This document shows positions 26,141 through 36,156 of a stretch of 64,000 bases of DNA, in pieces (within the stretch, counting starts at the first letter, position 1; every line of letters begins with the position of its first letter). Source of the stretch: CAYFPS01 sp964345075 (GTDB taxonomy: Bacteria; CAIWAD01); contig CAYFPS010000004.1 in the NCBI GenBank assembly GCA_964345075.1, positions 130,028 through 194,027 of the forward strand, in the 5' to 3' direction. A program made the position numbers and the translations under genes. The notes under the pieces were generated by a model. That model was not told the origin of the DNA. It did not search any database and saw only the letters and a list, made by a program, of their open reading frames with translations.

Positions 26141-28351
26141 CTACCAGTCCGATCCCTGATCGTGGCGTTCCACGCGGATCACCTTGGCAATGCTGCGCAG
26201 CTTCTTCATGATCTGCGTCAGGTGCCCGAGACTTTTCACTTCCATGATGTACTTGCCGATGGCCAGTTCGTCCTGCTTGCGCATGGTGAACTGCAGAATA
26301 TTCACATCCAGCTTGGAGAGCGTTTCCGTGATGTCACGGATCAGATGCTTGCGGTCCGTCGCTACCAGCCGAATGCGTGTGTTGAAGTGGTGCTCGCGGC
26401 TGCTGTCCCAGCTGACTTCAACCATGCGTTCGGGGTGCGCGAGCATCTGGCTGATGTTGGGGCAGGTTCGCCGATGAATCTTCACGCCCTGTCCAGTAAC
26501 GACAAAACCGACGATATCATCGCCCGGCAGCGGCTGGCAGCAGCGCGCAAAGTGCACGACCATGTTGGCCTGCCCCTGAATCCGAATGGCTGACTCGGTG
26601 CTTTTCGTCCGGCGGAAAATGCGCGTTAGCAGCCCTTCGCCCGGCTTTTTCTCTTCTGGAAAGAGCTTCTTCAGCAAGCCCTGAATCGGCTGATCGCCGG
26701 TACCGATGGCTGCCAGCGCCCGCTCGGCCGATGGAAAACCCAGACTGTGCGCGGCTTCTTCCAGCTCCTGATCCTTCACCTTGACGCGACGCTTGTCCAG
26801 CTCGCGCTTGAGCACATCCTGCCCAAGCTCGTAGCTCTGCTGGTGCTGGCTTTCCTTCAGCCAGCGTTTGATGCGGCTGCGCGCCTTGTGACTGCGCACA
26901 ATCTGCAGCCAGTCCCTGGAAGGTGTCTGGTTCTTGCTGGTGATGATTTCCACCGTGCAGCCGCTGGCCAGTTCGTGATCCAGCGGAACAATGCGGCCAT
27001 TTTCCTTGGCCCCGATGCACATGATGCCCACGTTGGTGTGCACGGCAAAGGCAAAATCGATGGGGGTGGCGCCGCGCGGCAGCTTGTACAAATCACCCTT
27101 GGGGCTGAAGACGAAAATGTCGTCCTGATAGAGATTGATCTTGAAGCTCTGCAGAAATTCCTGGGAGCTTTCTTCCAGCGAATCAGTGGAGAGCACCTGC
27201 TTGATCCAGGCAAAGAAGCGGTCCTGCTGATCGTCGCTGTCGCCGCCTTCCTTGTAGAGCCAGTGCGCGGCCAGACCGTATTCGGCAATGCGATTCATCT
27301 CTTTGGTGCGAATCTGCACTTCCAGCGTTCGCCCACGCGGCCCCACCACCTTGGTATGCAGGCTCTGGTAACCGTTGGTCTTGGGCGTGGCAATGTAATC
27401 GCTGAAGCGTTCGTGAATGGGCGTGTAGTGGTTGTGCACAACGCCCAGCGCGAAGTAGCAGTCTTCCACCTTGTCCACGATCAGGCGAATCGCAAAGAGA
27501 TCGAGGATCTCCTCGAAGCTCTTCTGCCGCTTGTGAATCTTGTTGTAGATCGAATAGAAATGCTTGGGCCGGCCAAAAATGCGGAACTTGCGCAGGCCGT
27601 ACTCCTCCAGCCTGGCGCGGATTGGCGAGACGGCATCCTCAATCACCTGCTCACGCTCTTCGCGCTTGAGGTCGATCTTCTGCACCAGCTCCTTGTAGAA
27701 CTCGGGCTCGATGACCTTCAGGCAAAGGTCCTCCAGCTCCCACTTGATCGAACCCATACCAAAGCGGTGGGCCAGCGGGGCGTAGACTTCCAGCGTCTCA
27801 CGGGCGATGCGCTCGGCCTTCTCGGTCTTTAGCGCGTCAATCGTGCGCATGTTGTGCAGGCGGTCGGCCAGCTTCACAAAAATCACGCGCAGATCGCGGG
27901 ACATGTGGAGCAGCATTTTGCGGTAGTTGACGCTTTGCTGCTGCTCAAAAGACTGGAATTTGAGGTCGCCGATTTTGGTTACGCCGTCCACCAGAATCGC
28001 CACCGCCTCGCCAAAGCGCTCGAGCAGGCCCTCGTAGGTCACGCCCTTGTCGGCGCAGTCTTCCAGCACATCGTGCAGGAGGCCCGCCATGACCGTATCC
28101 TGATCCATTTTCAGATGGGCCAGAATCCGCGCGACCTGCAGCGGGTGCTCGATATAGGGCACGCCCGTTTTGCGCACCTGCCCCTCGTGCAGCTCGAAGG
28201 CATAGCGGAAGGCATCCTTGACGCGCTTCTCATCCGTGACTGGCAGATAGCCCTTCATCAACTCGAGCAGGCGGTCGAATTCCTGTTCGAAATGGGCGAA
28301 GTCCAGATTGCCCGGATCGGGGGCGCTTATGTGTTCGGCCAACTGGGGCAT
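26141..28351 (-). CDS. Bifunctional (p)ppGpp synthetase/hydrolase
   Basis: 736 residues with the full RelA/SpoT order. The HD hydrolase contains YIEHPLQVARIL and LLHDVLEDC (intact HD). The synthetase region has GRPKHFYSIYNKIHKR and the TNGYQSLHT segment. TGS (DIFVFSPKGDLYKLPRGATPIDFAFAVH in part), a zinc-finger-type CARCCQPLPGD-like segment (HFARCCQPLPGDDIVGFV) and a C-terminal ACT domain follow. An intact HD site suggests a dual-function Rel enzyme. It lies 5 bp after dnaB. Confidence 0.95.
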   Translation of the reverse strand: MPQLAEHISAPDPGNLDFAHFEQEFDRLLELMKGYLPVTDEKRVKDAFRYAFELHEGQVRKTGVPYIEHPLQVARILAHLKMDQDTVMAGLLHDVLEDCADKGVTYEGLLERFGEAVAILVDGVTKIGDLKFQSFEQQQSVNYRKMLLHMSRDLRVIFVKLADRLHNMRTIDALKTEKAERIARETLEVYAPLAHRFGMGSIKWELEDLCLKVIEPEFYKELVQKIDLKREEREQVIEDAVSPIRARLEEYGLRKFRIFGRPKHFYSIYNKIHKRQKSFEEILDLFAIRLIVDKVEDCYFALGVVHNHYTPIHERFSDYIATPKTNGYQSLHTKVVGPRGRTLEVQIRTKEMNRIAEYGLAAHWLYKEGGDSDDQQDRFFAWIKQVLSTDSLEESSQEFLQSFKINLYQDDIFVFSPKGDLYKLPRGATPIDFAFAVHTNVGIMCIGAKENGRIVPLDHELASGCTVEIITSKNQTPSRDWLQIVRSHKARSRIKRWLKESQHQQSYELGQDVLKRELDKRRVKVKDQELEEAAHSLGFPSAERALAAIGTGDQPIQGLLKKLFPEEKKPGEGLLTRIFRRTKSTESAIRIQGQANMVVHFARCCQPLPGDDIVGFVVTGQGVKIHRRTCPNISQMLAHPERMVEVSWDSSREHHFNTRIRLVATDRKHLIRDITETLSKLDVNILQFTMRKQDELAIGKYIMEVKSLGHLTQIMKKLRSIAKVIRVERHDQGSDW

Positions 28352-28356
28352 AGCTA

Positions 28357-29799
28357 TCAGAAGGGCGGCGGACCGTCCGGCGGCATGTAATCCAGATTGC
28401 TCTCGACTGGCGGTGCGGGCGGGGCCACATGATGTTCTTCCAGTTCGGTGAACTGTCCGATATCCTTGTTGAAGTGCAGGTTGGCGGTTCCCGTCGGGCC
28501 GTTACGGTGCTTGCCGATGATCACTTCGGCCAGTCCCGCTGTAGGATTGCCCTGGCTGTCGGTGGCCTCGTACATCTCCGGCCGGTAGACGAACATCACC
28601 ATGTCGGCATCCTGCTCAATGGCACCCGAATCACGCAGGTCGCTCAGCATCGGTCGCTTGTCACCACCACGCTGCTCGACCGCTCGGCTCAGCTGACTGA
28701 GCGCGATCACCGGAACCTTGAGCTCCTTGGCCAGCCCCTTCAGGCCCTTGGAAATCTGGGCGATTCCCAACTGATGGCTTTCGGCCCTTGGCGGCAGGCT
28801 CATCAACTGCAGATAGTCGACCACGATCATCTTGATGCCGTGCAGGCCAACCGCCCGCCGCGCCTTCGAGCGCAGCTCGGCCATGGAGATGCCCGGTGTT
28901 TCATCAATCAGAATCGGGTAATCGGCCAGCTTGCTTACCGCCAGACTCAGGCGGCTGTAATCGTCCCTGCGCAGGGACTTGGTGCGAATCCGCATGCTTT
29001 CAATCGCGCTGATTGTCGAGATCATGCGATAGGCCAGCTGTTCGGCGGACATTTCCAGGCTGAAGAGCAGGACGCCGCTGCCCGTGGCCGCTGCATTCAT
29101 GATAAAATTGAGCGCAAGCGCTGTCTTGCCCATGGAAGGCCGCGCCGCCAGAATCACCAGGTCCGTGGCCTGCCAGCCACTCATGATGCGGTTCATGGTG
29201 GGAAAGCCCGTGTCCACACCCAGCAGGGACTGGCCGGCCTGCATCGCCTGCAGGACTTCCATGGTGTGATCCATCAGCGGACGCATCTGCAGGAAATCCT
29301 GCGTCACCTGTCCCTGAGCCAGATTGAAGAACTCGGTCTCGGCCATCTGAATCAGTTCGGTCGAGGCAGCACCTGGGCCCCAGGCTTCCTGCTGCAGCCT
29401 GTTGGCCGTCTGGATCACATCCCTCAGGCGCGCCTTTTCGCGCACGATCTCGGCGTGATACACGGCATTGGCGGAAGATTCATTCTGCAAGGCAAGCTGG
29501 CGAATGAAGGCCATGCCGCCCGTTTCCTCCAGCAGGTTGCGCTTATCCTTGCGGCTGCGGGACATGCGTTCAAGCTCTTCGCCCACCTGAATGTGATCGC
29601 AGGGCTGCCCCTTGTCCGAAAGGCTCATCATCGCATCAAAAATGTGCCGGTGCGCCAGTTTGTAAAAGTCTTCGGCACGATTCATCACCTGCACAACCTG
29701 ATCTAGTGCAGCCGGACTATTCAGGATGGCGGAGAGGACAGCCTCTTCGGCTTCGTTGCTGTGCGGCAGGATTTTTGCCTGTTGGTCTTTGTCAGACAC
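28357..29799 (-). CDS. dnaB: Replicative DNA helicase
   Basis: 480 residues from a GTG at 29799 (VSDKDQQAKILPHSNEAEEA) with GGGAG 7 nt upstream; a start 14 codons earlier would add an unconserved stretch. The N-terminal helical domain (residues ~10-150) is followed by the RecA-like motor with Walker A ARPSMGKTALAL, Walker B MIVVDYLQLM and SQLSRAVEQR. No intein. It unwinds DNA at the fork. Followed closely by relA. Confidence 0.97.
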   Translation of the reverse strand: MSDKDQQAKILPHSNEAEEAVLSAILNSPAALDQVVQVMNRAEDFYKLAHRHIFDAMMSLSDKGQPCDHIQVGEELERMSRSRKDKRNLLEETGGMAFIRQLALQNESSANAVYHAEIVREKARLRDVIQTANRLQQEAWGPGAASTELIQMAETEFFNLAQGQVTQDFLQMRPLMDHTMEVLQAMQAGQSLLGVDTGFPTMNRIMSGWQATDLVILAARPSMGKTALALNFIMNAAATGSGVLLFSLEMSAEQLAYRMISTISAIESMRIRTKSLRRDDYSRLSLAVSKLADYPILIDETPGISMAELRSKARRAVGLHGIKMIVVDYLQLMSLPPRAESHQLGIAQISKGLKGLAKELKVPVIALSQLSRAVEQRGGDKRPMLSDLRDSGAIEQDADMVMFVYRPEMYEATDSQGNPTAGLAEVIIGKHRNGPTGTANLHFNKDIGQFTELEEHHVAPPAPPVESNLDYMPPDGPPPF

Positions 29800-29886
29800 G
29801 CTCGTCTCCCTGGGGCTGATCACGGCCTTGCAAGGTGGCAAATCTCGAGCGGCGAGAGAGCATCAAAGGAGCAGGTGCAAAGGATC

Positions 29887-30903
29887 TCAGGCGAGGAAAC
29901 GGTCGATCTCTTCGATCACTATGCTTTCCTGAAGCATGTCCCCATGGCGCATGGGCCAGGCATCGCTGCCAAAGGTCTTCAGCTGCACCTGCTTGAACAA
30001 ACCGGGCAACCGTCCTTCAGGACTTTGTGCGCCAAGCGCCAGGCGTCCATCGCCCTCCGGACCCATTTCGACAGAGGCAGGATCGCAGCCACTTGCACCA
30101 AACTGAAGGTGCAGGGGCGTCGGCTCGCCAACCCCGCACAGAATCAGCAGCCGTTCACCCAGAGCAGCCAGTTGCCTGAGGGCTTCATCCAGGCGGTCGC
30201 GGTTGCTCCGAGTCCGCGCCAGAAGACCTGTCAGCCGCTGGCGATACTGGCCCTTCTCGCCGAAAATCGCCTGCGGCCAGACGGCGGGATCAAGCAGCTC
30301 GGGTTCGAGATTTTCGCTGGAATGCACCAGTCCATAACCTGGAACCGGCAGCAGGTGATACAAGGCGGGAAAGCTGCGCACCAGCGCTCCGTACTGCTGC
30401 TCGGCAGGATTGCCGCCGCGATCACAACCCAGAAGGAGCACATGCAGAATGTCCAGACTGCCGCCAAATGGAGCCGCCACCAGCACCACCTTGCGCAGCT
30501 GTTCGAGCTTCAGCCTGCCACTGCGCAGCAATTCCGCCAGCATCTGCAGACCCATGGAATGGGTAACGACATCCAACGCGCTGTGCCCGGACAAATCCAG
30601 CTCCAGCTCCTCCACGGCCTGATCGGGAGCCTTGCGCCAGTCCCAGGCGGGAGCGATCACGCGGCTGGCGTGGTGACCAAGAAAACGGCCGTATACATCC
30701 GGTTCCAGATCGACTGCCACAAGCTCGTTGGTGGGGTCCAGGGCATGGGCATTTCCGCTTTCATCCAGCCTCAGGGCCATCAAATGCTTTTGCGGGTGAT
30801 CCTCGTTGGCCAGCTCCCAGATAATTTCCGGCCGTGGATTGCCTCTAAGGCCCAGGCGGGCCCCGCGAATGCCGTGCAGCAGAAGCAGGGGACGCACCGT
30901 CAT
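29887..30903 (-). CDS. LCAT-like alpha/beta hydrolase
   Basis: 338 residues. LLLLHGIRGARLG is the oxyanion loop and VTHSMGLQM carries nucleophile Ser116 (HSMG). VVLVAAPFGGSLDIL follows, typical of lecithin:cholesterol acyltransferase-like esterases. No signal peptide, so cytoplasmic. The start overlaps the upstream SDR stop by 4 bp, forming a three-gene operon with the SDR and the aminopeptidase. Substrate unknown. Confidence 0.8.
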   Translation of the reverse strand: MTVRPLLLLHGIRGARLGLRGNPRPEIIWELANEDHPQKHLMALRLDESGNAHALDPTNELVAVDLEPDVYGRFLGHHASRVIAPAWDWRKAPDQAVEELELDLSGHSALDVVTHSMGLQMLAELLRSGRLKLEQLRKVVLVAAPFGGSLDILHVLLLGCDRGGNPAEQQYGALVRSFPALYHLLPVPGYGLVHSSENLEPELLDPAVWPQAIFGEKGQYRQRLTGLLARTRSNRDRLDEALRQLAALGERLLILCGVGEPTPLHLQFGASGCDPASVEMGPEGDGRLALGAQSPEGRLPGLFKQVQLKTFGSDAWPMRHGDMLQESIVIEEIDRFLA

Positions 30904-31910
30904 GCGCTGTTGGCCTTCTGGTAACTTGCGGCTGTATCACGCACAGCCTCAGCCGTTGTGCGCGGTGGCTTCCAGCCTGCAGCCAGCAGGCGCGACTGAT
31001 CCGACCAGTAACCGTCCGTGGCAAAACCCTGAGCGATCTCGGTCGTCAGTGGGAAATGCAGGCCGCGTACCCGCAACCTGTCACCTAGTGAACCCAGCAG
31101 GCGCATCAGCGGATAAGGCAGGGGCAGCAGCAAGGGCCTTTTGCCATAAGCGGCGATGATCAGTTCCTGAAACTCAGCCATGCTCGGCGCGGGCTCATCG
31201 CGAACCATCCAGGTACTGGCATTGGGCGGCAGCAGGCCCGGAGCCGATTCGCGCGCTGTGTCCACTCCGAGATTGGCAAGAAACAGGCAGGCATCCACCA
31301 GATTCTCGAGAGCGATCACATTGAAGTGATTGCTGCCTCCTTTCAGGAATGCTTTGCCCTTAAGGAGGCGAAAGATCTTGGAGGCCGAAGAAGAACGATT
31401 CGCTCCCGCCCCGTAAATCACGGGAGGCCTGAGTACCTGCACCTTCAGACCCTTTACCTCGGCCAGGGCCTGTTCGGCCAGGGCCTTGCTCTCGCCGTAT
31501 ACACTGGCGGGCCGGAACTCATGGCCCTCGGTCAGGGGCCTGTCGGGCAGTCCGCAGGGGCCGTTTGCCGAGACAGAGCTGATAAACTGGAAGAGCCCGG
31601 CGCCCGCATCGCGGGCAGCTTCGGCCAGCACACGCACACTCTCCGTGTTACAACGCAGGTAGGTTTCGCGATCGACTTCGGCGTTACCCAGAAGGGCCGC
31701 GCAGTGAAAGATCACATCACCGGACTCAAGGCCTTCTGGCGGTAATGGATTGGCCAGATCAAAATGAAAGCACTTGACGGAAGCGGGCAGCTTGGCCGCC
31801 ATGGCCGCTGGATCACGGCCAAGGGCGACAGGCTCATGCCCCTCCTTCAGCAATCGCTCAAGCAGGGCGCGGCCCAGCAGGCCGGTTGCTCCCGTCAGGA
31901 CGGCTCTCAC
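30900..31910 (-). CDS. NAD-dependent epimerase/dehydratase (extended SDR)
   Basis: 336 residues. The Rossmann loop is VLTGATGLLGRALLERL and the active site YGESKALAEQ has the YxxxK pair. SSVSANGP supplies the catalytic Ser. Downstream PPVIYGAG is typical of sugar or steroid/NDP-sugar SDRs. Overlaps of 4 bp on both sides tie it to the aminopeptidase upstream and the LCAT-like gene downstream. Confidence 0.88.
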   Translation of the reverse strand: MRAVLTGATGLLGRALLERLLKEGHEPVALGRDPAAMAAKLPASVKCFHFDLANPLPPEGLESGDVIFHCAALLGNAEVDRETYLRCNTESVRVLAEAARDAGAGLFQFISSVSANGPCGLPDRPLTEGHEFRPASVYGESKALAEQALAEVKGLKVQVLRPPVIYGAGANRSSSASKIFRLLKGKAFLKGGSNHFNVIALENLVDACLFLANLGVDTARESAPGLLPPNASTWMVRDEPAPSMAEFQELIIAAYGKRPLLLPLPYPLMRLLGSLGDRLRVRGLHFPLTTEIAQGFATDGYWSDQSRLLAAGWKPPRTTAEAVRDTAASYQKANSA

Positions 31911-33241
31911 TTCTTGCGTTCAGTCAGCTTGGGCAGCGCGCGCACATAACGGGGCCTTCCGCGCATGGCCTTTTCGATATCGGCGGGCTCTTTGGGAATG
32001 GCCGCAGTAAGCACGCGATGACCCTTTGCCGTAACCAGCACGTCATCCTCAATGCGGACACCCATGCCGCGCAGGGCTTCCGGCACTTTCTTGTCATCCG
32101 GCGGAAAATAGAGCCCCGGCTCCACGGTGATGACCATGCCTTCTTCCAGCAGAAGGTGATCATGATCGCCAGCGTAATCGCCCACATCATGGACATCCAG
32201 TCCCAGCCAGTGGGAAGTCCCGTGCGGGAACCAGCGACGCCAGGCTTCCCTGGCAATCAGGGTTTCCCGCTTGCCCTTCAACAGACCGGCGGCTTTGAGG
32301 CTGTCAACCATGCTGTAGGCCGCCGTCTTGTGAATGTGATCCACACTGACACCGGGTCGCACCTCCGCAATCGCGTCCTTCAGCGACTTCAGCACCATGT
32401 TGTAGACCTTGAGCTGATTCCGGTTGAATGTGCCATTGACCGGCACGGTCCGTGATACATCCGCTGCGTAAAAGCCTTTTTCCGCACCTGCATCAAAGAG
32501 AACCAGATCGCCGTCTTTCAGTGTATCACGACAGCTGACATAGTGCAGAACACAGGCGTTTTCACCGGATGCGACGATCGACTCGAAGGACCAGTTTCCG
32601 CCGTGAAGACCATAAATGAAGGGGAACATGGCCTGCAGCTGGTGCTCCTTGACGCCAGGCTTTGTGTGTCGAAAGACCTCGCCGAAGGCTTCGGCCGTAA
32701 TGGCAGCGGCGCGCTCCATCATGGCAATCTCGTCCGGGCTCTTGCGCAGACGCTGCTCGGCCACCACACGGCGGCTGTCACGTATCACGGAGGGCAGCAC
32801 GCCCGGCAGCTTGCGCCGCAGCGTGAGCGAGTTCAGCTTGACCAGCACTTTGTGCTGCAAGGCCGAATTGTCCAGCGGCAGATAGAGATTGGCATGTCCC
32901 TTGAGCAGGCCTTCCAGCTGGGCATCGAATTCTTCCAGCGCGTAGGCATGGTGCGCGCCCAGCAGCTTTTTTGCGCCAGCCGGACCCATGCGGCGTCCGG
33001 TCCACATTTCCATTTTTGGATCACGGGGACGAACAAAAAGCAGGAAGCGCTTGCGCCCGCCCATCTTGCTCAGGACGGCAATTGCATCCGGCTCATCAAG
33101 ACCTGTCAGATACCAGAAAGCGCTTTCCTGCCTGAAGGAATACTCGGTATCGTTGTTGCGCAAAAGCTCTTTGCCGGCCTTCAAAATGAGAACTCCATCC
33201 TCAATCTGATCGAAGATTCGCTCGCGGAAGGATTGATGCAT
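31907..33241 (-). CDS. pepP: Xaa-Pro aminopeptidase, M24B family
   Basis: 444 residues. The N-terminal AMP_N domain (RNNDTEYSFRQESAFWYLTG) is followed by the pita-bread metallopeptidase fold. Metal ligands appear in VLFDAGAEKGFYAADVSRT (Asp, Asp), HGTSHWLGLDVHD (His), TVEPGLYF (Glu) and RIEDDVLVT (Glu). It cleaves N-terminal residues before proline. First gene of the operon with the SDR and LCAT-like genes. Confidence 0.94.
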   Translation of the reverse strand: MHQSFRERIFDQIEDGVLILKAGKELLRNNDTEYSFRQESAFWYLTGLDEPDAIAVLSKMGGRKRFLLFVRPRDPKMEMWTGRRMGPAGAKKLLGAHHAYALEEFDAQLEGLLKGHANLYLPLDNSALQHKVLVKLNSLTLRRKLPGVLPSVIRDSRRVVAEQRLRKSPDEIAMMERAAAITAEAFGEVFRHTKPGVKEHQLQAMFPFIYGLHGGNWSFESIVASGENACVLHYVSCRDTLKDGDLVLFDAGAEKGFYAADVSRTVPVNGTFNRNQLKVYNMVLKSLKDAIAEVRPGVSVDHIHKTAAYSMVDSLKAAGLLKGKRETLIAREAWRRWFPHGTSHWLGLDVHDVGDYAGDHDHLLLEEGMVITVEPGLYFPPDDKKVPEALRGMGVRIEDDVLVTAKGHRVLTAAIPKEPADIEKAMRGRPRYVRALPKLTERKK

Positions 33242-33252
33242 GTATACTCCCT

Positions 33253-33936
33253 TCAGGCGGTCACACTGTGGACAATCACAGAGGGCGCGCGTTTGACAAG
33301 GCGGGCAAAATGAGTGCTGGCCCCGTTTTCCAGATAGCGTCGTTCGTACTCGGTAAGGTAATGCTGTGCAGTCTGCTCCGTGGCGTGCAAGTCCCGACCG
33401 GCATCCATCACGTGCAGGCAGCGCGGCAGGGAATCAAGCAGCTCTTCCCAGGCCTGCGGCTGGTCGGTCTTGAACCAGAGCTCGCCGCCTTCTTTCAGCA
33501 GGCTTTGGTAAAGCCTCAGGAAGACTTCACCGAACATGCGCCGTTCGCGGTAAGCCCAGGTTGGCCAGGGATCGGGAAAGTTCAAATAGATGCGATCTAC
33601 TTCCCCGGCAGCGAAGATCTGAGGCAGCAGATCGCCGTCCACATTCAGCAGCAGAAAGGGTCCCTTTGCCTTGCGCAGAATCTTCAGCCGGGCCGTAACA
33701 CAGCGATCCGGCTTCAGCTCCATCCCGATATGATTGATGTCTGGATGATTGGCGGTGAGCTGCGTAATAAAGCGCCCGCGCCCCATGCCCAGTTCCAGAT
33801 GCAGTGGCTGTCCGTTAGCGAAGTGCTCGTTCCAGTGCCCGCGCATGGCAACCATTTTACGCGGGTCGTCCCAGATTTCAGCAGGGTGCTGACTGACTTC
33901 CCGCTTGAGGCTGCCTTTTACTCGATGTCGTCCCAC
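33253..33936 (-). CDS. trmB: tRNA (guanine-N7-)-methyltransferase
   Basis: 227 residues from GTG 33936, which has an AAGGAGG site 4 nt upstream; the longer frame from 34017 has none. LHLELGMGRGRFITQLTANH is the SAM loop. IYLNFPDPWPTWAYRERRMF is the family signature (usual PDPWPKxRHxKRR, here with TWAYRERR). LWFKTDQ follows. It makes m7G46 in tRNA. Divergent from the ClC channel gene. Confidence 0.94.
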   Translation of the reverse strand: MGRHRVKGSLKREVSQHPAEIWDDPRKMVAMRGHWNEHFANGQPLHLELGMGRGRFITQLTANHPDINHIGMELKPDRCVTARLKILRKAKGPFLLLNVDGDLLPQIFAAGEVDRIYLNFPDPWPTWAYRERRMFGEVFLRLYQSLLKEGGELWFKTDQPQAWEELLDSLPRCLHVMDAGRDLHATEQTAQHYLTEYERRYLENGASTHFARLVKRAPSVIVHSVTA

Positions 33937-34015
33937 TCGTCCTCCTTGCTGCAAAATGTAGGATTCCGGCAGACAGGTCGCTTGTGACCATGCTCCAAGG
34001 GTGTGACATTCTGCC

Positions 34016-35803
34016 ATGCAGCTTCGCTTTCGTCACATCACGGACCCGCTGCGCCTGCGCAACTGGTTTCGGCGACATCAGCAATCCGAGTACCTGCTCA
34101 CCCTCTTCTACGCCACGCTGATCGGTGTGGCCGCTGGACTGCTGGGTGCTTTTTTTCATTCCCTCATGCAGCTGATTCAGACGCTCTTTTTCGGCACGGG
34201 TGAAGAGGGCTTTCACGCGCTCGCTACATGGAAGCTTCTGCTGGTGCCGGTGCTCGGTGGTATTCTGATGGCCCTGATGGCAAGGATCAGCCCGGAGACC
34301 GCCTCGCGCAAGGGCGTGGTGGAGGTGATGAAATCCCTCAAGCAAAATGAGGGCATGATCAAACCGGCCACGACCCTCTTTCACTTTCTGGCACCGGCGA
34401 TCAACATTGGAACCGGTGGCAGTGTCGGCCCCGAAGGACCAGCCGTGCAGTTTGGCGCAGGCGTCAGCAGCCTGATAGGTCAGTTTTTTCATGTATCACC
34501 GGCCAGACTGAAAGTGATGGTGGCTGCCGGCGCGGGCGCAGCAATCAGCGCAATCTTCAACGCGCCGCTGGGTGGAGTCTTCTTCACCCTGGAGATCATC
34601 CTGTTGAACGACCTGAAGGACGTGACCTTTGGCGTGTTGATTCTGGCCAGTGTTGTGGCCAATGTGGTCAGCCGGGCTCTGGTGGGCGCGCACAATGTCT
34701 TCCATCTGCCGGACCTGCCGGCGGCCGGTGCTCTCGAGCTACCCTGGTTTCTGCTGTTAGGCCTGCTGGGCGGACTGGTTTCCGTGGCCTTCAGTCGCTG
34801 GTCGGGACTGCTTGCCCGACTGGTCTGGCAAAAGCTTCGCGCCTGGCCGCGCTGGATCTTTCCACCGTTGGCGGGCCTTGTTCTGGGCCTCTGTGCGCTG
34901 GCCTTTCCGCAGGTGCTGGGCATCGGCTATCACAGCATCAACAGCATGCTGGCGGGCGACCTGCCCTGGAAGCTCGCGGCCATGCTGCTCCTTTTGAAAA
35001 TTGCGTTGACAGCCTTGAATATCGAGCTGGGAGGCTTTGGCGGTATCATTGCTCCCAGCCTCTTCATTGGTGCCATGCTGGGTGGCGCGCTGGGCGGTGC
35101 GGCCGCAGGACTGCCGGGCATTCCGGCAGCCAGCCTGCTTGTAATCGCGGGCATGGGCACGGTGCTGGCCGGCATGAACGGCATTCCGCTGACGGCCTTT
35201 CTGCTCCTGATTGAAATGACGGGGGATTACGATCTGGTGCTGCCCATGATGGTCAGCGTCACGGCAGCCACGCTTGTGATCCAATTGTTGATCGGCGAGC
35301 GCAGTCTTTACCTCTACAAACTGCGCAAGGCCAGGCTGCTGGACGACAACCAGCAGGATGCCGCCAGGCTGATCCATGATCGCCTCGCTGGCGAACTCTT
35401 GCAGGACGCGACACCCGTGATACATGAATCCGATCCGCTCACGCGCATTCTTCCGGCCTTCAGTCAGCACGACCTGAAGGATCTGGTGGTTCTTGATGCC
35501 GAAAATCGTGTTACAGGAATGGTCGACTTTGCCGACCTGCGTTTTATCATCGGCCGACCGGAAGCCCTCGATATTATTCGCACCGCCGAAATCAGCGACA
35601 GCGTGCCTCGCGTATCACGGGCAACAACCTGGGCTGAGTTACTGGAGGCCTTCGATGGCCTGGTCCATGACTACCTGCCGCTTCAGGATGAAAGCGGACA
35701 TGTCGAGGGCATCGTCTTCAAATCAACCCTGACCCGTGAGATCAACTCCATGCTGCGCAGCCAGCACCTGCGCGTCAGGGACAACCAATGGGCCTTCAAG
35801 TAA
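34016..35803 (+). CDS. ClC-type chloride channel/transporter with CBS domains
   Basis: 595 residues. About ten hydrophobic segments cover residues 25-430. The anion-filter motif GTGGSVGPEGPAVQFGAG (GxGxPEGP) and GGFGGIIAPSLFIGAMLGG are present. The E of the GSVGPEGP motif is the gating glutamate position, so proton-coupled exchange is possible. The C-terminal ~150 residues hold a CBS pair (ATPVIHESDPLTRILPAF.. and SDSVPRVSRATTWAELLEAF). Inner membrane. The thioesterase gene overlaps its 3' end by 16 bp. Confidence 0.92.
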   Translation: MQLRFRHITDPLRLRNWFRRHQQSEYLLTLFYATLIGVAAGLLGAFFHSLMQLIQTLFFGTGEEGFHALATWKLLLVPVLGGILMALMARISPETASRKGVVEVMKSLKQNEGMIKPATTLFHFLAPAINIGTGGSVGPEGPAVQFGAGVSSLIGQFFHVSPARLKVMVAAGAGAAISAIFNAPLGGVFFTLEIILLNDLKDVTFGVLILASVVANVVSRALVGAHNVFHLPDLPAAGALELPWFLLLGLLGGLVSVAFSRWSGLLARLVWQKLRAWPRWIFPPLAGLVLGLCALAFPQVLGIGYHSINSMLAGDLPWKLAAMLLLLKIALTALNIELGGFGGIIAPSLFIGAMLGGALGGAAAGLPGIPAASLLVIAGMGTVLAGMNGIPLTAFLLLIEMTGDYDLVLPMMVSVTAATLVIQLLIGERSLYLYKLRKARLLDDNQQDAARLIHDRLAGELLQDATPVIHESDPLTRILPAFSQHDLKDLVVLDAENRVTGMVDFADLRFIIGRPEALDIIRTAEISDSVPRVSRATTWAELLEAFDGLVHDYLPLQDESGHVEGIVFKSTLTREINSMLRSQHLRVRDNQWAFK

Positions 35804-36156
35804 TGGAACACCACAAACTCATTCGTCCCGAGCACCTCAACCAGTTCGGTTATCTCTTCGGCGGTTACATGCTGATGTGGGTTGACGAAGTTTCCTGGAT
35901 CACGGCCAGTCTGGAGCATCCCGGTTGCCGCTTTGTCACCATCGCCATGGATCGTGTCGAATTCCACTCCAGTGTGCAGGAGGGAACCGTGCTGCGTTTT
36001 CTTGTAACACAGGAAAAGCAGGGCGTCACATCAATCTCCTATCTGGTTACCGTGAGTAGAGGGTCCCTGGAAACGGGCGATCTGGAAGAAGTCTTTTCAA
36101 CCGTTGTGACTTTCGTCCGGGTGGATGAATCCGGCCAGAAATTAGCGCTGGACTAA
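35788..36156 (+). CDS. Acyl-CoA thioesterase, hotdog fold (YciA-like)
   Basis: 122 residues. HLNQFGYLFGGYMLMWVDEVSW matches the hotdog helix (N..G.LFGG.L..W.D). DRVEFHSSVQEGTVLRF follows. A start at 35788 has AGGGA 6 nt upstream and overlaps the ClC gene by 16 bp; a second ATG at 35803 overlaps the ClC stop and is an alternative. Stop codon overlaps that of the convergent SixA-like gene by 4 bp. Hydrolyses acyl-CoAs; chain-length preference unknown. Confidence 0.85.
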   Translation: MGLQVMEHHKLIRPEHLNQFGYLFGGYMLMWVDEVSWITASLEHPGCRFVTIAMDRVEFHSSVQEGTVLRFLVTQEKQGVTSISYLVTVSRGSLETGDLEEVFSTVVTFVRVDESGQKLALD